A stretch of DNA of 64,000 nt from Salvelinus alpinus (GCF_045679555.1 NC_092087.1:85094447-85158446), one strand, 5' to 3'. Positions 39,801 through 60,225 are shown, counted from the first letter of the stretch. Translations and numbers: made by a program. Notes: generated by a model from the letters alone, not told the origin.

Positions 39801-42385
39801 GGTCAGTCTGACACTAACCTCGTCATACTGATACTGTCTACCACAGGTCAGTCTGACGCTAACCTCGTCATACTGATACTGTCTACCACAGGTCAGTCTG
39901 ACGCTAACCTCGTCATACTGATACTGTCTACCACAGGTCAGTCTGACACTAACCTCGTCATACTGATACTGTCTACCACAGGTCAGTCTGACGCTAACCT
40001 CGTCATACTGATACTGTCTACCACAGGTCAGTCTGACACTGGCCTCATCATACTGTCTGACACTAACCTCATCATACTGTCTACCACAGGTCAGTCTGAC
40101 ACTAACCTCGTCATACTGATACTGTCTACCACAGGTCAGTCTGACACTAATCTCATCATACTGATACTGTCTACCACAGGTCAGTCTGACACTAACCTCG
40201 TCATACTGATACTGTCTACCACAGGTCAGCCTGACACTAACCTCGTCATACTGATACTGTCTACCACAGGTCAGTCTGACACTAACCTCATCATACTGAT
40301 ACTGTCTACCACAGGTCAGCCTGACACTAACCTCGTCATACTGATACTAGTGGTCATATGGCACGTTGAATCCCACTCATATACATGGAGTGGACAAAAC
40401 ATTAAGAACAACTGCTCTTTCCATGACGTAGACTGACCAGGAGAATTCAGTTGAAAGCTATGATCCCTTATTGATGTCACTTGTTAAATCCACTTCAATC
40501 AGTGTAGATGAAGGGGAGGAGACAGGTTAAATAAGGATTTTTAAGCATTGAGACATGGGTTGTTGTGTATGTGTGCCATACAGATGGTGAACGGGCAAGA
40601 CAAACGATTTAAGTGCCTTTGAACGGGGTACAGTATTAGGTGCCAGGCGCACTGCTTTGAGTGTGTCAAGAACTACAACGCTGCTGGGTTTTTCATGCTC
40701 AACAGTTTCCCGTGTGTATCAAGAATGGTCCACCACCAAAAGGACATCCAGCAAACTTGACACAACTGTGGGAAGCATTGGAGTCAACATGGGCCTGTGC
40801 ATCCCTGTGAAACGCTTTCGACACCTTGTAGAGTCCATGCCTCGACGAATTGAGGCTCTTCTGAGGGCAAAAGGTGGTGCAACTCAATATTAGGAAGGTG
40901 TTCCTAATGTTTTGTCCACTCAGTGTATGTATAGTGTATGTCTCTGTTGTACATTGGAAATGGAAAGTTTTAACCCTTTGCACTCGTACCCAGAAACGGG
41001 TTGAAAATGGTAGATTTGGGCTCTAATAAACACCTAAACTGGAACTTAGTGGCAGTACAGTGACGTGATATACATGAGGTCAGGGTCTGCTTCACAGCTC
41101 TGTGTGGGGTTTGACTGACAGGTGTTCTGCACTTCAGCACCACGCGCAGCAACAAGCTGCCCCCGTCCCTCCCGCTAGTTAGGCAACTTTTGCAAACGTT
41201 TTGTCTTGGTGAGGGGAAACGCTGTAAATGAAGATGACTGGACGTATTTTGAAAGATGGAGCCCTTGAGGATTCTAATAAATGATGTCATACGAGCAGGC
41301 AGACACCTGTGGGTGTAAATGTGCACTTGGTCTCCAAATCAGTGAAACTCATGTCGTATACAGTGTCAGCGTTTTTATGATCACGGTTTGTTGTTCAGTT
41401 ACAAGATGACATGGCGTCGTACCCTGGGATGTCCTGAACACAATCAGCCTGTGTTTGTTTATTGTGAAGGGAATGTGGCGCGACACCTGAATGCACTCCG
41501 GACTCCTTTCTATGGGCACCTAAATTACAATCTGTTTGTTGTTTGCCTTGTGAAAGCCTGACACTGTTAGATCCTATTTTATAACTTAACTAGTCATGTT
41601 GGCAAGGGAACAAGCTTTCACATGATGCCCACCTGACCCAAATTAATATTTATAATGGACTGTTTTTGGATTGTGTGAACATCAACAGTAATTGCAGGTT
41701 TGTGTTCCAAACAAATCAACTACAAGTGTGCTTGATCAAGTTCCTCAACGGCACAGCTAGGAGAGCTCCAAACACCTTATAGTTGAAACTGTTCACACTC
41801 TGGAGACGTGTGGCCACTTGGAGACTCCAGTTAGTCCTCACTGAAACCCTTGTCATTTTTGTGTTGTCTTATGTTGCTCCTACCCCATGTTTTCCAGGAA
41901 TATTCTTATCATTTACTGAATGTATCCAGAGTGTTTTCAGTTTTCGTTGTCAACAAATGCAGCGAAAAGAACAGTAAATGTAAAATGCACATACAGTGAA
42001 GTGTTTAGATTCATTCTTGTCAGGTGAACTGTTGTCCTCACCTTCAGTCTAATCATTTCCCCATTATCTCCAAACTGTTCCCTTTCAATTGCTACAGGGG
42101 TTATGCATTTCATACTTATTCTTTATTCCATAAAGGCCAATTCCCACAGGTGTAACAGGTTAAAAACATTCTGTGTGACACTATGGTGTGTGTGCTCTTG
42201 TTGAACTAGCCTGCTCTCTCCTACCCATCCCCCCCAGACTGAGCCCCCAGCTCTCCCAGGAGGTGATGCTGGATGAGGTGAGTGATGCCGTGCTGGTGGA
42301 CATGCTGTGGGAGACCCAGATGTACCTCTACGAACAGAGGGAGAACATCCAACTCCTGGCACAGCAACTACTCAACGGCTACTGA
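16842..42385 (+). CDS. pla2g6: Calcium-independent phospholipase A2 beta (group VI, iPLA2-beta)
   Basis: Eighteen coding exons: 16842-17056, 20370-20582, 21097-21277, 22618-22805, 23808-23904, 25441-25623, 28980-29088, 30724-30846, 32966-33056, 33287-33450, 34115-34265, 34473-34609, 35006-35083, 35341-35495, 35594-35645, 36029-36144, 36407-36480 and 42238-42385. They total 2475 nt (824 codons plus stop) with consistent phases; human is 806. The start MQFLRG...[14 protein letters not shown] matches human MQFFGR...VTNLFSNPFRVKEV. Ankyrin repeats (TPLHLAC, TPLHVSC, TALHLAM) fill about residues 145-395. A proline-rich linker of 41 codons (exon 8) is in frame if skipped. The patatin-like domain has the glycine-rich LDGGGIKG, the nucleophile in GTSTG (Ser510) and the dyad Asp in DGGLLANNP (Asp669). 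The C-terminus [16 protein letters not shown] is conserved. The enzyme hydrolyses sn-2 acyl chains of phospholipids for membrane remodelling. Exon 13 encodes a KKRRKV stretch absent from the human protein. Several introns carry duplicated splice junctions. Confidence 0.94.
17517..18595. repeat. 22-bp minisatellite, about 49 copies, pla2g6 intron 1
   Basis: The unit is ggagcgtctccg(t/c)agccttgta. T/C alternation at one position is patchy along the array: mostly T on the left, mostly C on the right. A 415-codon minus frame across it is an artefact (three units are 66 nt). Confidence 0.97.
19350..19520. repeat. Possible interspersed repeat
   Basis: The segment with ccagccccacccattagctc and cagccaatcatggcaagcc looks like a dispersed salmonid repeat. 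No termini were found, so this is tentative. Confidence 0.3.
21285..21480. repeat. CA-rich and TTAACCC-like degenerate repeat
   Basis: This follows pla2g6 exon 3. A CA tract leads into loosely repeated cttaaccctaaccctt motifs, a common teleost dispersed repeat that superficially resembles telomeric DNA. Confidence 0.55.
21528..21750 (+). mobile_element. Non-autonomous Tc1-like element, 5' fragment
   Basis: It shares the terminal 'aaaacattaggaacacctgc' and the interior 'gatcccttattgatgtcact' with the complete element at 40380-40928. The right end is missing. Confidence 0.75.
23029..23625 (-). mobile_element. L2-like salmonid LINE, 3' fragment (copy D), pla2g6 intron 4
   Basis: Begins with aatcaaatcaaat repeats and ttattagtcacatacacatg and ends at gatggccttgagatagaagc. 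Antisense to pla2g6 and 5'-truncated; non-coding except for remnants. Confidence 0.85.
23640..23800. repeat. CT-rich minisatellite just before pla2g6 exon 5
   Basis: About eight units of ctctc(g/t)ctccctcaccctc end in the exon 5 acceptor (tctctag at 23801-23807), so the array supplies the polypyrimidine tract. Confidence 0.9.
24047..24893. mobile_element. Non-autonomous hAT-like fold-back element
   Basis: Terminal inverted repeats ccagggtttccatttac (left) and aacggaaaccctgg (right) are about 0.85 kb apart, with no transposase. It contains a 61-bp direct duplication (24597-24719) and a 20-bp repeat, ccggtaaatctctcaaatgt, four to five times (24765-24840). A clear 8-bp target duplication was not found, so the superfamily is tentative. 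Confidence 0.55.
25624..25960 (+). repeat. Five tandem copies of the end of pla2g6 exon 6, with splice borders
   Basis: Segments 25660-25692, 25736-25768, 25789-25821, 25850-25876 and 25911-25943 repeat the last 33 nt (27 in one) of exon 6. Each is preceded by cacag, and three are followed by |GTAGGG. They would encode RGNT(S/A)LPLAMK-type ankyrin segments in frame. The intervening TG-rich spacers are about 20-45 nt, too short to be removed one by one. Confidence 0.88.
26090..27915 (-). mobile_element. Non-LTR retrotransposon (LINE) with reverse transcriptase remains, pla2g6 intron 6
   Basis: Antisense to pla2g6. The minus strand reads RT motifs [38 protein letters not shown] and the catalytic YADDT (frame 27834-27262). 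After a frame change comes the C-terminal domain (27175-26720; [24 protein letters not shown]). The 3' end lies on the left (acctttatttaaccaggtag). The family differs from the L2-like copies (Rex/CR1-type, not resolved). It is 5'-truncated at about 27915 and carries a solo LTR at 26516-26696. Confidence 0.85.
26516..26696. mobile_element. Solo LTR (fossil LTR retroelement)
   Basis: A 181-bp insertion starts TGTTAAGTTC and ends GAGTTAACA. It is flanked by perfect 5-bp direct repeats gctct (26511-26515 and 26697-26701) and splits the LINE sequence. The TG...CA ends, short inverted termini and 5-bp duplication are the signature of an LTR left after recombination between the two ends of a provirus-like element. 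The family is not identifiable. The intact duplication suggests moderate age. Confidence 0.72.
27916..28908. repeat. 33-bp minisatellite, about 30 copies, pla2g6 intron 6
   Basis: The unit contains gattaggggtacgg(t/c)c and tagggttagacgggaat. Related units also lie to the left of the LINE (26030-26090), showing that the LINE inserted into this array. Confidence 0.96.
29130..29188 (+). repeat. Duplicate of the end of pla2g6 exon 7 with its donor
   Basis: gcatcacgcactagtaaag|gtgagaggga repeats the exon 7 end (cagcacgcactagtaaag|gtgagaggga, 29071-29098) 100 nt downstream, including the GT donor. The preceding gagacacctggactc also resembles exon 7. Confidence 0.85.
29200..30720. other. pla2g6 intron 7, mostly unassigned
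   Basis: AT-rich DNA with several gctagc-containing clusters. A SINE-tail-like piece (gctaaatgacttaaatgtaa) lies at about 30150-30190, and a CT-rich tract at about 30440-30670. No other gene was recognised. Confidence 0.5.
30912..31050. repeat. Palindromic hairpin repeat (MITE-like)
   Basis: The arms are agcatctcagagtaggagtg and cactcctactctgagatgct, with flanking arms gggccatatgtatca and tgaatacaggccc also pairing; the loop is about 60 nt. Confidence 0.8.
31070..32515. repeat. CT/CCCAA-rich minisatellite, about 35-40 units, pla2g6 intron 8
   Basis: Units of about 32-50 bp contain tctctgacccccaacccca, optionally ataccccag, then aacctccctccctctct. Higher-order blocks recur (for example 31480-31740 and 31800-32050). 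Long overlapping minus-strand frames are artefacts. Confidence 0.95.
33651..34114 (+). repeat. Decoy copies of the pla2g6 exon 11 acceptor in a (TCTC/GTCT)n tract
   Basis: Three copies of cag/tag|gtaaggatatg(g)ag start at 33652, 33720 and 34076, ahead of the true exon at 34115. The copies continue with taaatctc, so their frame stops at once. Between them lies about 350 bp of TC/GTCT repeat. Confidence 0.9.
34675..34905 (+). mobile_element. Teleost interspersed retroposon
   Basis: Contains cagagcctggttcctctcta, ctagggagtttttcctagcc and tgctgtttggggttttaggc, ending gtaaaaagggctttttaaat with an attgattga tail. This block is widely dispersed in fish genomes. The element class was not resolved. 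Confidence 0.6.
35646..36028 (+). repeat. 76-bp tandem repeat filling pla2g6 intron 15 (5 units)
   Basis: Each unit starts gtaagagctttatattgg and ends atatttattgggacag. Every junction reads gggacag|gtaag, the same string that forms both the exon 15 donor (35645/35646) and the exon 16 acceptor (36028/36029). Confidence 0.93.
36481..40345 (+). repeat. 45/39-bp minisatellite, about 88 copies, starting at the pla2g6 exon 17 donor
   Basis: The unit starts gtcagtctgacactaacctc and ends actgatactgtctaccacag; the 39-bp form lacks actgat. The end of the unit matches the last 20 nt of exon 17 (actgatactgtctacaacag) at 19 positions, and the next unit begins with the donor gtcagt. Confidence 0.97.
40380..40928 (+). 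mobile_element. Tc1-like non-autonomous element, both ends present
   Basis: The left end gagtggacaaaacattaaga and right end ggtgttcctaatgttttgtc are inverted repeats ending near tata/tgta. The interior keeps fragments of a transposase reading frame (cacaactgtgggaagcattg) but no intact ORF. Confidence 0.85.
40929..42237. other. Remainder of pla2g6 intron 17
   Basis: Non-repetitive AT-rich intron DNA leads to the exon 18 acceptor (cccccag, 42231-42237). No exon or element was recognised. Confidence 0.5.
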
Positions 42386-43640
42386 GAGGAGAGGCAGAGG
42401 CAGGGATGGGAGCATGCTATGGGAATCCCAGATGTACCTCTATGAACAGAGGGACATCGTACTACTACTGGCACAACAGGGGTTTGTTCATTACGCCGAT
42501 TCTGTGGCAAAACGTTTCGTCAACAGAAGCAAATGGAACGAAACAGGGAGTGACCTACCAATTTGTTCAGTAGAAACTAATTTTCTATTGGGGTGTAATC
42601 ATTGTGTAGATGAAACATGTACTTGAAAAAGCTCAGAGCAAATGTCCATCACCTGATAGTTTGTCAGAGAGGTAGAGAGAGACACACAGAGAGGAGAAGA
42701 GGTAGAGAGACACACAGAGAGGGGAAGAGGTAGATAGACACACAGAGAGAGGGAGATAAAATAAGAGAGAGCGACGTTTCTTCTCTTTCAATCTGTACTG
42801 GAGACTGAATGTCTGTCTGAGAGTTTCATTCTTCCTCACAGACGAATGAAGTCAAAGTCTAAAACCTGGGGAAAGGAAGAATCAGCTTTGCACAACAGTA
42901 CTGAGACTGACAAATTATATAGAAAATACATTCAGAAACATTAAGTCTGGAAAAAGATAAGAAACAGAGGATTGCAGTTTGTACAATTGACCTCTTCTTG
43001 ACATATCCTGACGTATTTATTTATTGAGCTAATCCAAATCCTTCAAATAATCAGATTTACATCCAATAAAACAAATGCAGCCACGTAAATGATGTGAATC
43101 ACTGTTTTGCGTCATTATTACACCATACTACACCCATAATCCCTCCAACCGACATCCCCATTCAAGTTGATGATGCCTTAACGGGAGGGCTGGCGGCCAT
43201 TCTGAACCTGTTCAATAAGAAACTCTTGTTTTCGTTGCAACATGTTCTGCTATGATTTGCTACGGTGTGCACTAATGAATACGACCCGGATCTATCTCTT
43301 GTAACTACCTTTGTCCTATCATATCTGCCTTCTTGCTGTCTTAACCTCTCGAATCATAATTATTTCAACTGGACGGACTGAATAAATACCACATTACTTG
43401 AATAAACGATCTCAATGGGTTGTGATGCTATCTATCTGCACTATTTGTCTGTGTCTGATATGGCACCCTGGCCAAAAGTATGTCTACCTAGTGAATAGGA
43501 TGGTATTCAGACTGACTTTCAGTTTTTAACTGAACTCCACCACTTGTTTGTATTAATATCCTATGTACGGTTGTGTATTGGCTTTATTATTGATGATGAA
43601 GTGGATATATGAATAAAATAGTAACCTACGGAACTGAATA
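42386..43640 (+). other. pla2g6: pla2g6 3' UTR with a duplicated piece of the last exon
   Basis: 42415-42480 repeats the coding segment at about 42302-42365 (cccagatgtacctctaygaa) in diverged form just after the stop codon. Poly(A) signals AATAAA lie at 43381, 43401 and 43612. A GAGAGACACACA repeat lies at about 42665-42760. Confidence 0.65.
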
Positions 43641-43879
43641 ATTTATTTTTATTGTGTAATTACTCTGCAATTAGTTAGGTAAGGACCATTTTAACACGTC
43701 ATTTCTAAGTAATAACTTGGTAAACACAGGGCTGTAAAATAAAAGGTATCCTATCTCGGTTGCTAAACCTACAGGTCGTGTGATGTTTTTCTACATTTTG
43801 ATGTATAGTTTTTAGTTTCGTCTTTACCTTATGTACAGGAAATGTGTCCTACAAGTGTATTTTTATTATTACCTTAATC

Positions 43880-44447
43880 TAATACTACATGTAGTGCCCC
43901 TAATACTACATGTAGTGCCCCTAATACTACATGTAGTGCTCCTAATACTACATGTAGTGCTCCTAATACTACATGTAGTGCTCCTAATACTACATGTAGT
44001 GCCCCTAATACTACATGTAGTGCTCCTAATACTACATGTAGTGCTCCTAATACTACATGTAGTGCCCCTAATACTACATGTAGTGCCCCTAATACTACAT
44101 GTAGTGCTCCTAATACTACATGTAGTGCTCCTAATACTACATGTAGTGCCCCTAATACTACATGTAGTGCTCCTAATACTACATGTAGTGCTCCTAATAC
44201 TACATGTAGTGCTCCTAATACTACATGTAGTGCTCCTAATACTACATGTAGTGCTCCTAATACTACATGTAGTCCCCCTAATACTACATGTAGTGCTCCT
44301 AATACTACATGTAGTGCTCCTAATACTACATGTAGTGCTCCTAATACTACATGTAGTGCTCCTAATACTACATGTAGTGCTCCTAATACTACATGTAGTG
44401 CCCCTAATACTACATGTAGTGCTCCTAATACTACATGTAGTGCCCCG
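43880..44447. repeat. 21-bp minisatellite, about 27 copies
   Basis: The unit is ctcctaatactacatgtagtg (c/t variants), containing the palindrome ctacatgtag. It lies 0.5 kb upstream of the baiap2l2 start codon. Confidence 0.96.
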
Positions 44448-44919
44448 AGTGTGAGCCTAGCTACCTACGTCCCACCCAGTTGGAACAGGTGATGTTTCCA
44501 CCCTGATCCATCTATAATTCAGCTGACCCGGCCGTATCGGTGTCTCTTTCTCTTCTTCCCTCTGTAAAATTGGCATATGATGCAGGGATGAAGAGGCTGA
44601 TTAACGAATAAGAGAAAGAGGGAGCGAGAGAAAGGAGCTATCACGATCACAGCAGGTTGTTATTGGTGGCAGAAAGAACAAGGGAACAACAAGGCAGAAC
44701 GAGGAGTGGGTTAATAGCCAAGGGGACTTTCACTATCAAAAGAAAAGAAGCCTGTAACGGAATACGCTGATTAGTTCCTAGCTAGCCTACTACCAACTGT
44801 ATTTCTTTTATTTCTTGAAACTTTCAACTAGTACTCTGGAGTTTAAAGATAGTTTATTCATTTATTTTTCCTAATTGTTATTATACAGTTTTTGTCTTGT
44901 GGAAATCGAAGCGGTTACT
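44448..44919 (+). promoter_or_regulatory. baiap2l2: baiap2l2 5' flank / 5' UTR
   Basis: A non-repetitive stretch between the 21-bp array and the ATG. No TATA box in a standard position was identified; called by position only. Confidence 0.35.
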
Positions 44920-56026
<11,107 letters not shown>

Positions 56027-56385
56027 CCAATCAGCAGAGATGTAGACGTCAAGAAAAGCTGACGTCCTTGAGTTTGACATTGCGTCTATTTTTAGAGAAA
56101 TTATGTAGATCATCTAATCGTGTAAAAAAATATATATTTATTTGTACTATTATGCGATTTAAGAATAGCACTTTGTCACATTGTTTGTGTGTTTCGATAG
56201 ATTTTCCAATGGTTTACTAATTGTTCGATCTAGGATGCTTTTATTGTGAAATAGATACTTTTATTTTGAAAATATCTAAATGAATCGTCTCATTTGTGCA
56301 TTCCTTGTTCTACAGTATATTAGTGTCCAGTCTAGTTTATATTAAATCATTAAATAAGAATAAATGAAATAGTCATTTTACTCAA
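56027..56385 (+). other. baiap2l2: baiap2l2 3' UTR
   Basis: AT-rich sequence after the stop, with AATAAA at 56359-56364 as the likely poly(A) signal. Confidence 0.6.
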
Positions 56386-57166
56386 GGTGTTTTATTTCTT
56401 ATTATTTCTTAATTTGAATCATTTCTCTCTCTTCACCACTCTACCTCTTTATTTATACATCTCATCACCAGACGAGAGAGGAAGGAATGGAGGGAGGGAG
56501 GAAAGGAGGGAGGGTACAAGTATGTGTGAGGTGGAAAAAATAAAGAATGAGAGACACAGGTTGTATAGGGTTCAGTCCCCCAAAAATGGCACACTATTAA
56601 AAATAGCACCCTATTCCCTTTTGTCAGTAGTGCACTATAAAGGGAATAGGGTGCCATTTGGGCAAGGAGACATAGGGTCCATAGACGGCTAGGGAGGAAA
56701 GGGAAGGTTTCTGGTACATTATATCTACAGTAAAGGTTTTCTTTTAAAATGAGACAGTCATGACATTTTCAAATCAAAACAGAACATATATACAGTATGT
56801 TGGTACAGTAGAAAAACATACAGAAAAATACAAAAGTGCTTGTTGGGTAGTCCCCACTCTACCTCCCCCTGGTGGACGTCTCTGGTACTGTTTCGGTTAG
56901 AGAGACTGGGCCTGTGTTGTGCGGTGTAGGGTGAAGTAGCCTTGACGCTGATCTTGGGTCAGTTGGCATTTTACCCCCACTAATGGTTAAGGTTAGGATT
57001 GGGGTAGGTGATCCTAGATCTGTGTCGAGGAGAAACTTCACCCTGGACTGGATTGTGCTTTTTGGGTGATGATGGGGGGGAGGGGAGGGGGGGGCTTAGA
57101 GGGGGGAGATTGCATTTAAAACATGAATTCGCAGGGGAGGAGAAAGGGGGAGACTAGAGGTGCTCT
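56386..57166. other. Convergent intergenic region and parvalbumin 3' UTR
   Basis: Holds a GGAGGGAGGAAA-rich stretch, a fold-back repeat at 56575-56665 (atagcaccctattccctttt / aaagggaatagggtgccatt) and, nearest 57166, the presumed 3' UTR of the minus-strand parvalbumin gene. No minus-strand AATAAA was found, so the message end is undefined. Confidence 0.5.
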
Positions 57167-58194
57167 TTACACCTCATGGACCAAGACTTCAAACTCTGGA
57201 AAAGAGAAGAGGAGGACAACATTAAGATCCTCTGGGAATGACTCAGCATTTCATTCCGTTATCATCCTATCACCTCTCTCACCGTCGATGCCGATCTTTC
57301 CGTCTCCGTCCTTGTCGGCGGCATTAAGGAAGGCTTTGGTCTCGGCGTCGGTCAGGTCTCTGCCGTCCTCAGCGAAACTCTTCAGCACAAACCTGAGGTA
57401 GAAGAGAGTTCAAAGGTTAGGGGTCAAGATTAAGGAGCTGCGTGTGTGTGTGTCTGCTGTTCTCAGCAAAACCTTTCAGTACGAACCTGAGGTCAGAGAT
57501 TTAGCGTGAAGAAAAAATTTATTAAGCTAGGACTGCAAAATCCTGTTTCCTTTCCCCACAATTTCTAGGTTTTCCAGATATCACGTTTGGACGATTCCTG
57601 GATTTACTGCTTATTCCATCCTGACGCCAGGGATCTTCCAATCAGGATTTCTGGAACACCTCGGCATTTTGGAAAAGTTACCGGAATTTTGCAACCCTAT
57701 ATTGGGCATGCATTCTAAATGGTATGCCAGCTTGTAAATTGGAAAATAGCCACACATTCACATCTGATGGATGTGTGTGTGTGCACCTGTCCATGTGTGT
57801 CTTTGGTATGAGTCTATGTGCGTGTGTGTGTGCCTGTAGTGTAGGGGTGTGTGTGTGTGTCCGTCTACGTGTATCTCTCTTCCTCTTACTTGAGCTCCTC
57901 CTCCTCAATGAATCCACTCTGGTCAGCATCAATAGCCTGGAACACCTTCTTGACATTGTCAGGAGTCATGGCCTTCAGGCCCACCAGAGCAAAGAACTTC
58001 TTATGGTCGAAGGAACCCTCCGCTGGACACACAGGTACGCACATGCACACACACACACACACACACACGGACAGGTCATTACACAGATACACACGCACAC
58101 ACGGACAGGTCAGCACACAGATACACACGCACAGACAGGTACGCACACATGGACAGGTAAGCACACACACACATACATATACGCGTGCAGGTAT

Positions 58195-58229
<35 letters not shown>

Positions 58230-58526
58230 CAGGTAAGCACAGACACATACACACACGGACAGGTATGCACACACACATACATACATACACAAACGCACAG
58301 GTACGCACACACACATACACACACACACGGACAGGTAAGCACACACAGGCACATGGACAGGGAGGAGAGGGAGGGAGGAGACAGGAAGAGAGAACGGAGA
58401 GAGATATGTTATATTATTTTCAAAAGATTTGGTTTGGTTTTCAACAGTGAACTTGTGCTCACCTTTGACTGCATCAAGGGCCTTCTGAATATCATCAGCT
58501 TTCAAAAAATCTTTCAAAGCGGCCAT
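57167..58526 (-). CDS. pvalb: Parvalbumin (EF-hand calcium buffer)
   Basis: Four coding exons on the minus strand: 58526-58463, 58022-57890, 57392-57283 and 57195-57167 (64, 133, 110 and 29 nt, the canonical parvalbumin pattern), giving 111 codons. The start [21 protein letters not shown] is the degenerate AB domain. SFDHKKFF follows, then two working EF-hands: CD loop [12 protein letters not shown] and EF loop [12 protein letters not shown]. The protein is a cytosolic Ca2+/Mg2+ buffer that speeds relaxation of fast muscle and shapes neuronal transients. The EELKFVLKSF linker and EFEVLVHEV end resemble the alpha-lineage (pvalb6/7-like) fish paralogues rather than the abundant beta allergens; the exact paralogue is unsure. 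An acceptor (cccctcag) lies 8 nt before the ATG, so a non-coding first exon lies upstream of 58534. Confidence 0.92.
58024..58345. repeat. Degenerate CA/CACGGACAGGT repeat in parvalbumin intron 1
   Basis: CA tracts alternate with cacggacaggt(a/c)agcaca motifs. Long His-Thr or Cys-Val frames here are artefacts. Confidence 0.9.
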
Positions 58527-58907
58527 CTTGGTAACTGAGGGGAGAGAGAGAGGTTTATGAATATATAATAGGAATAGCATAAATGAGGCGCTAGGACAAA
58601 GTGTTTAGTGTCAATTCCAAGGTTATCTTGAGCCCTGAGACCTTGGCTGAGGAACAGGACAGACAGAGATACACAGACCACTGTCTCTGGACTGTGGTGA
58701 TGTAAAGCACCATGAATAGTGTCTGGCAGACACAAAGTAAGGACAGTGGATGTAAGGACACACTGGAGAGGAGGGGGAGAGAAGAGGACAGGAGGAGAGA
58801 GGGAAGAAAAAGAGAGGAGAGGAACAGCATCAGAGTTTGGCCAGTGACCATGAGCTGGGCTCTATATCGTTCTGGCACTCAACGGACACACAACTGAACT
58901 TGGCAGA

Positions 58908-59690
58908 GGAAGGGAGGATGGGAGAAAGGAGAGGGGAGGATGGGAGAAAGGAGAGGGGAGGAGGGGAGAAAAGAGATGGGAGGATGGTAGAAAGGAGAGG
59001 GGAGGAGGGTAGAAAGGAGGGGAGGAGGGTAGAAAGGAGGGGAGGAGGGTAGAAAGGAGGGGAGGGTAGAGAGGGGAGAAAGGAGAGATGAGGGGAGGAG
59101 GGGAGGAGGGTAGAAAGGAGGGGAGGGTAGAGGAGGGGAGGAGGGTAGAAAGGAGGGGAGGGTAGAGGAGGGGAGGAGGGTAGAAAGGAGGGGAGGAGGG
59201 TAGAAAGGAGGGGAGGGTAGAGGAGGGGAGGAGGGTAGAAAGGAGGGGAGGGTAGAGGAGGGGAGGAGGGTAGAAAGGAAGGGAGGAGGGTAGAAAGGAG
59301 GGGAGGAGGGTAGAAAGGAGGGGAGGGTAGAGGAGGGGAGGAGGGTAGAAAGGAGGGGGGGAGGGTAGAAAGGAGGGGAGGGTAGAGGAGGGGAGGAGGG
59401 TAGAAAGGAGGGGAGGGTAGAGGAGGGGAGAAAGGAGAGATGAGGGGAGGAGGGGAGAAAGGAGGGGAGGGTAGAGGAGGGGAGGGGAGAAAGGGGAGAG
59501 GAGGGGAGAAAGGAGAGATGAGGGGAGGAGGGGAGAAAGGGGAGAGGAGGGGAGAAAGGAGAGATGAGGGGAGGAGGGGAGAAAGGGGAGAGGAGGGGAG
59601 AAAGGAGAGATGAGGGGAGAAAGGGGAGAGGAGGGGAGAAAGGAGAGATGAGGGGAGAAAGGGTAGAAAGGGGAGAGGAGGGGAGAAAGC
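58908..59690. repeat. Purine-only minisatellite upstream of parvalbumin
   Basis: About 780 bp of ggagggtagaaaggagggga / ggagaaaggagagatgaggg units, almost entirely A and G on the plus strand, with T only in 'gatg' and 'ggta' positions. Confidence 0.95.
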
Positions 59691-59700
59691 TGACCAAAGG

Positions 59701-59710
59701 CCATATTTGG
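59701..59710 (-). promoter_or_regulatory. CArG-box (SRF-type) candidate
   Basis: CCATATTTGG fits CC(A/T)6GG exactly and lies about 1.2 kb upstream of the parvalbumin ATG, just beyond the purine repeat. A muscle gene makes this plausible; functional status is unknown. Confidence 0.3.
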
Positions 59711-60225
59711 TAATATAAGACGCAGCATAAATAATGATTGTGAACAGAGGTGCAATGATAATCAACAAGATACTTCCCAAGACAAATCTTAGAAGAAAGC
59801 ATATGACTACCGCTCTCTCAAAATGGAGCCAGAGTCCTATTGCCTCACATTTACAAGTTCACCCAGCTCTATTTGATCATGGCAGTTGTAGTGTCCTGGG
59901 TGTGTCCTGTGTCCCAGTGTCCTGGGTGCACAGTTTTGAAGCGTTTGTGAAATCATTCCTGCATTGCCTTAAATTGCTCAACAGATGTCAGTAAAGAGCC
60001 AGACAGATATCCCTTAATAACTACTCAGTACAACAGAGAGTCTCCCAATAGTCTCCAGCAGCATCCTTTCCCTCGCCTGCAATAATGCAACAAGACATTG
60101 AAAGATACATTGCTGGAAGCCGTCAGAGGGACATTCTGTCTGACTCTGTCTAATCATATCATTCTACATAAGGACGAGGCCATGGGGTGAGGAAGCCTCT
60201 ATATTACTGAGATACAGCCTGATTA
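59711..60225. other. Unassigned intergenic DNA
   Basis: Non-repetitive sequence without a recognisable exon, RNA gene or element. Confidence 0.45.

Noticed and set aside
36481-40345. Possible CRISPR-like array
   Set aside because: Vertebrate intron; there are no unique spacers between repeats and the unit is one continuous 45/39-bp repeat.
43831-44454. 207-codon plus frame LILHVVL repeated
   Set aside because: 21-bp array equals seven codons; not a gene.
57724-58538. Plus- and minus-strand frames rich in His-Thr or Cys-Val
   Set aside because: CA repeats in the parvalbumin introns; only the short exon-matching parts on the minus strand are real.
58830-59802. Three minus-strand Pro/Ser/Leu frames near 300 codons
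   Set aside because: Complement of the purine-only tract, open in all frames.
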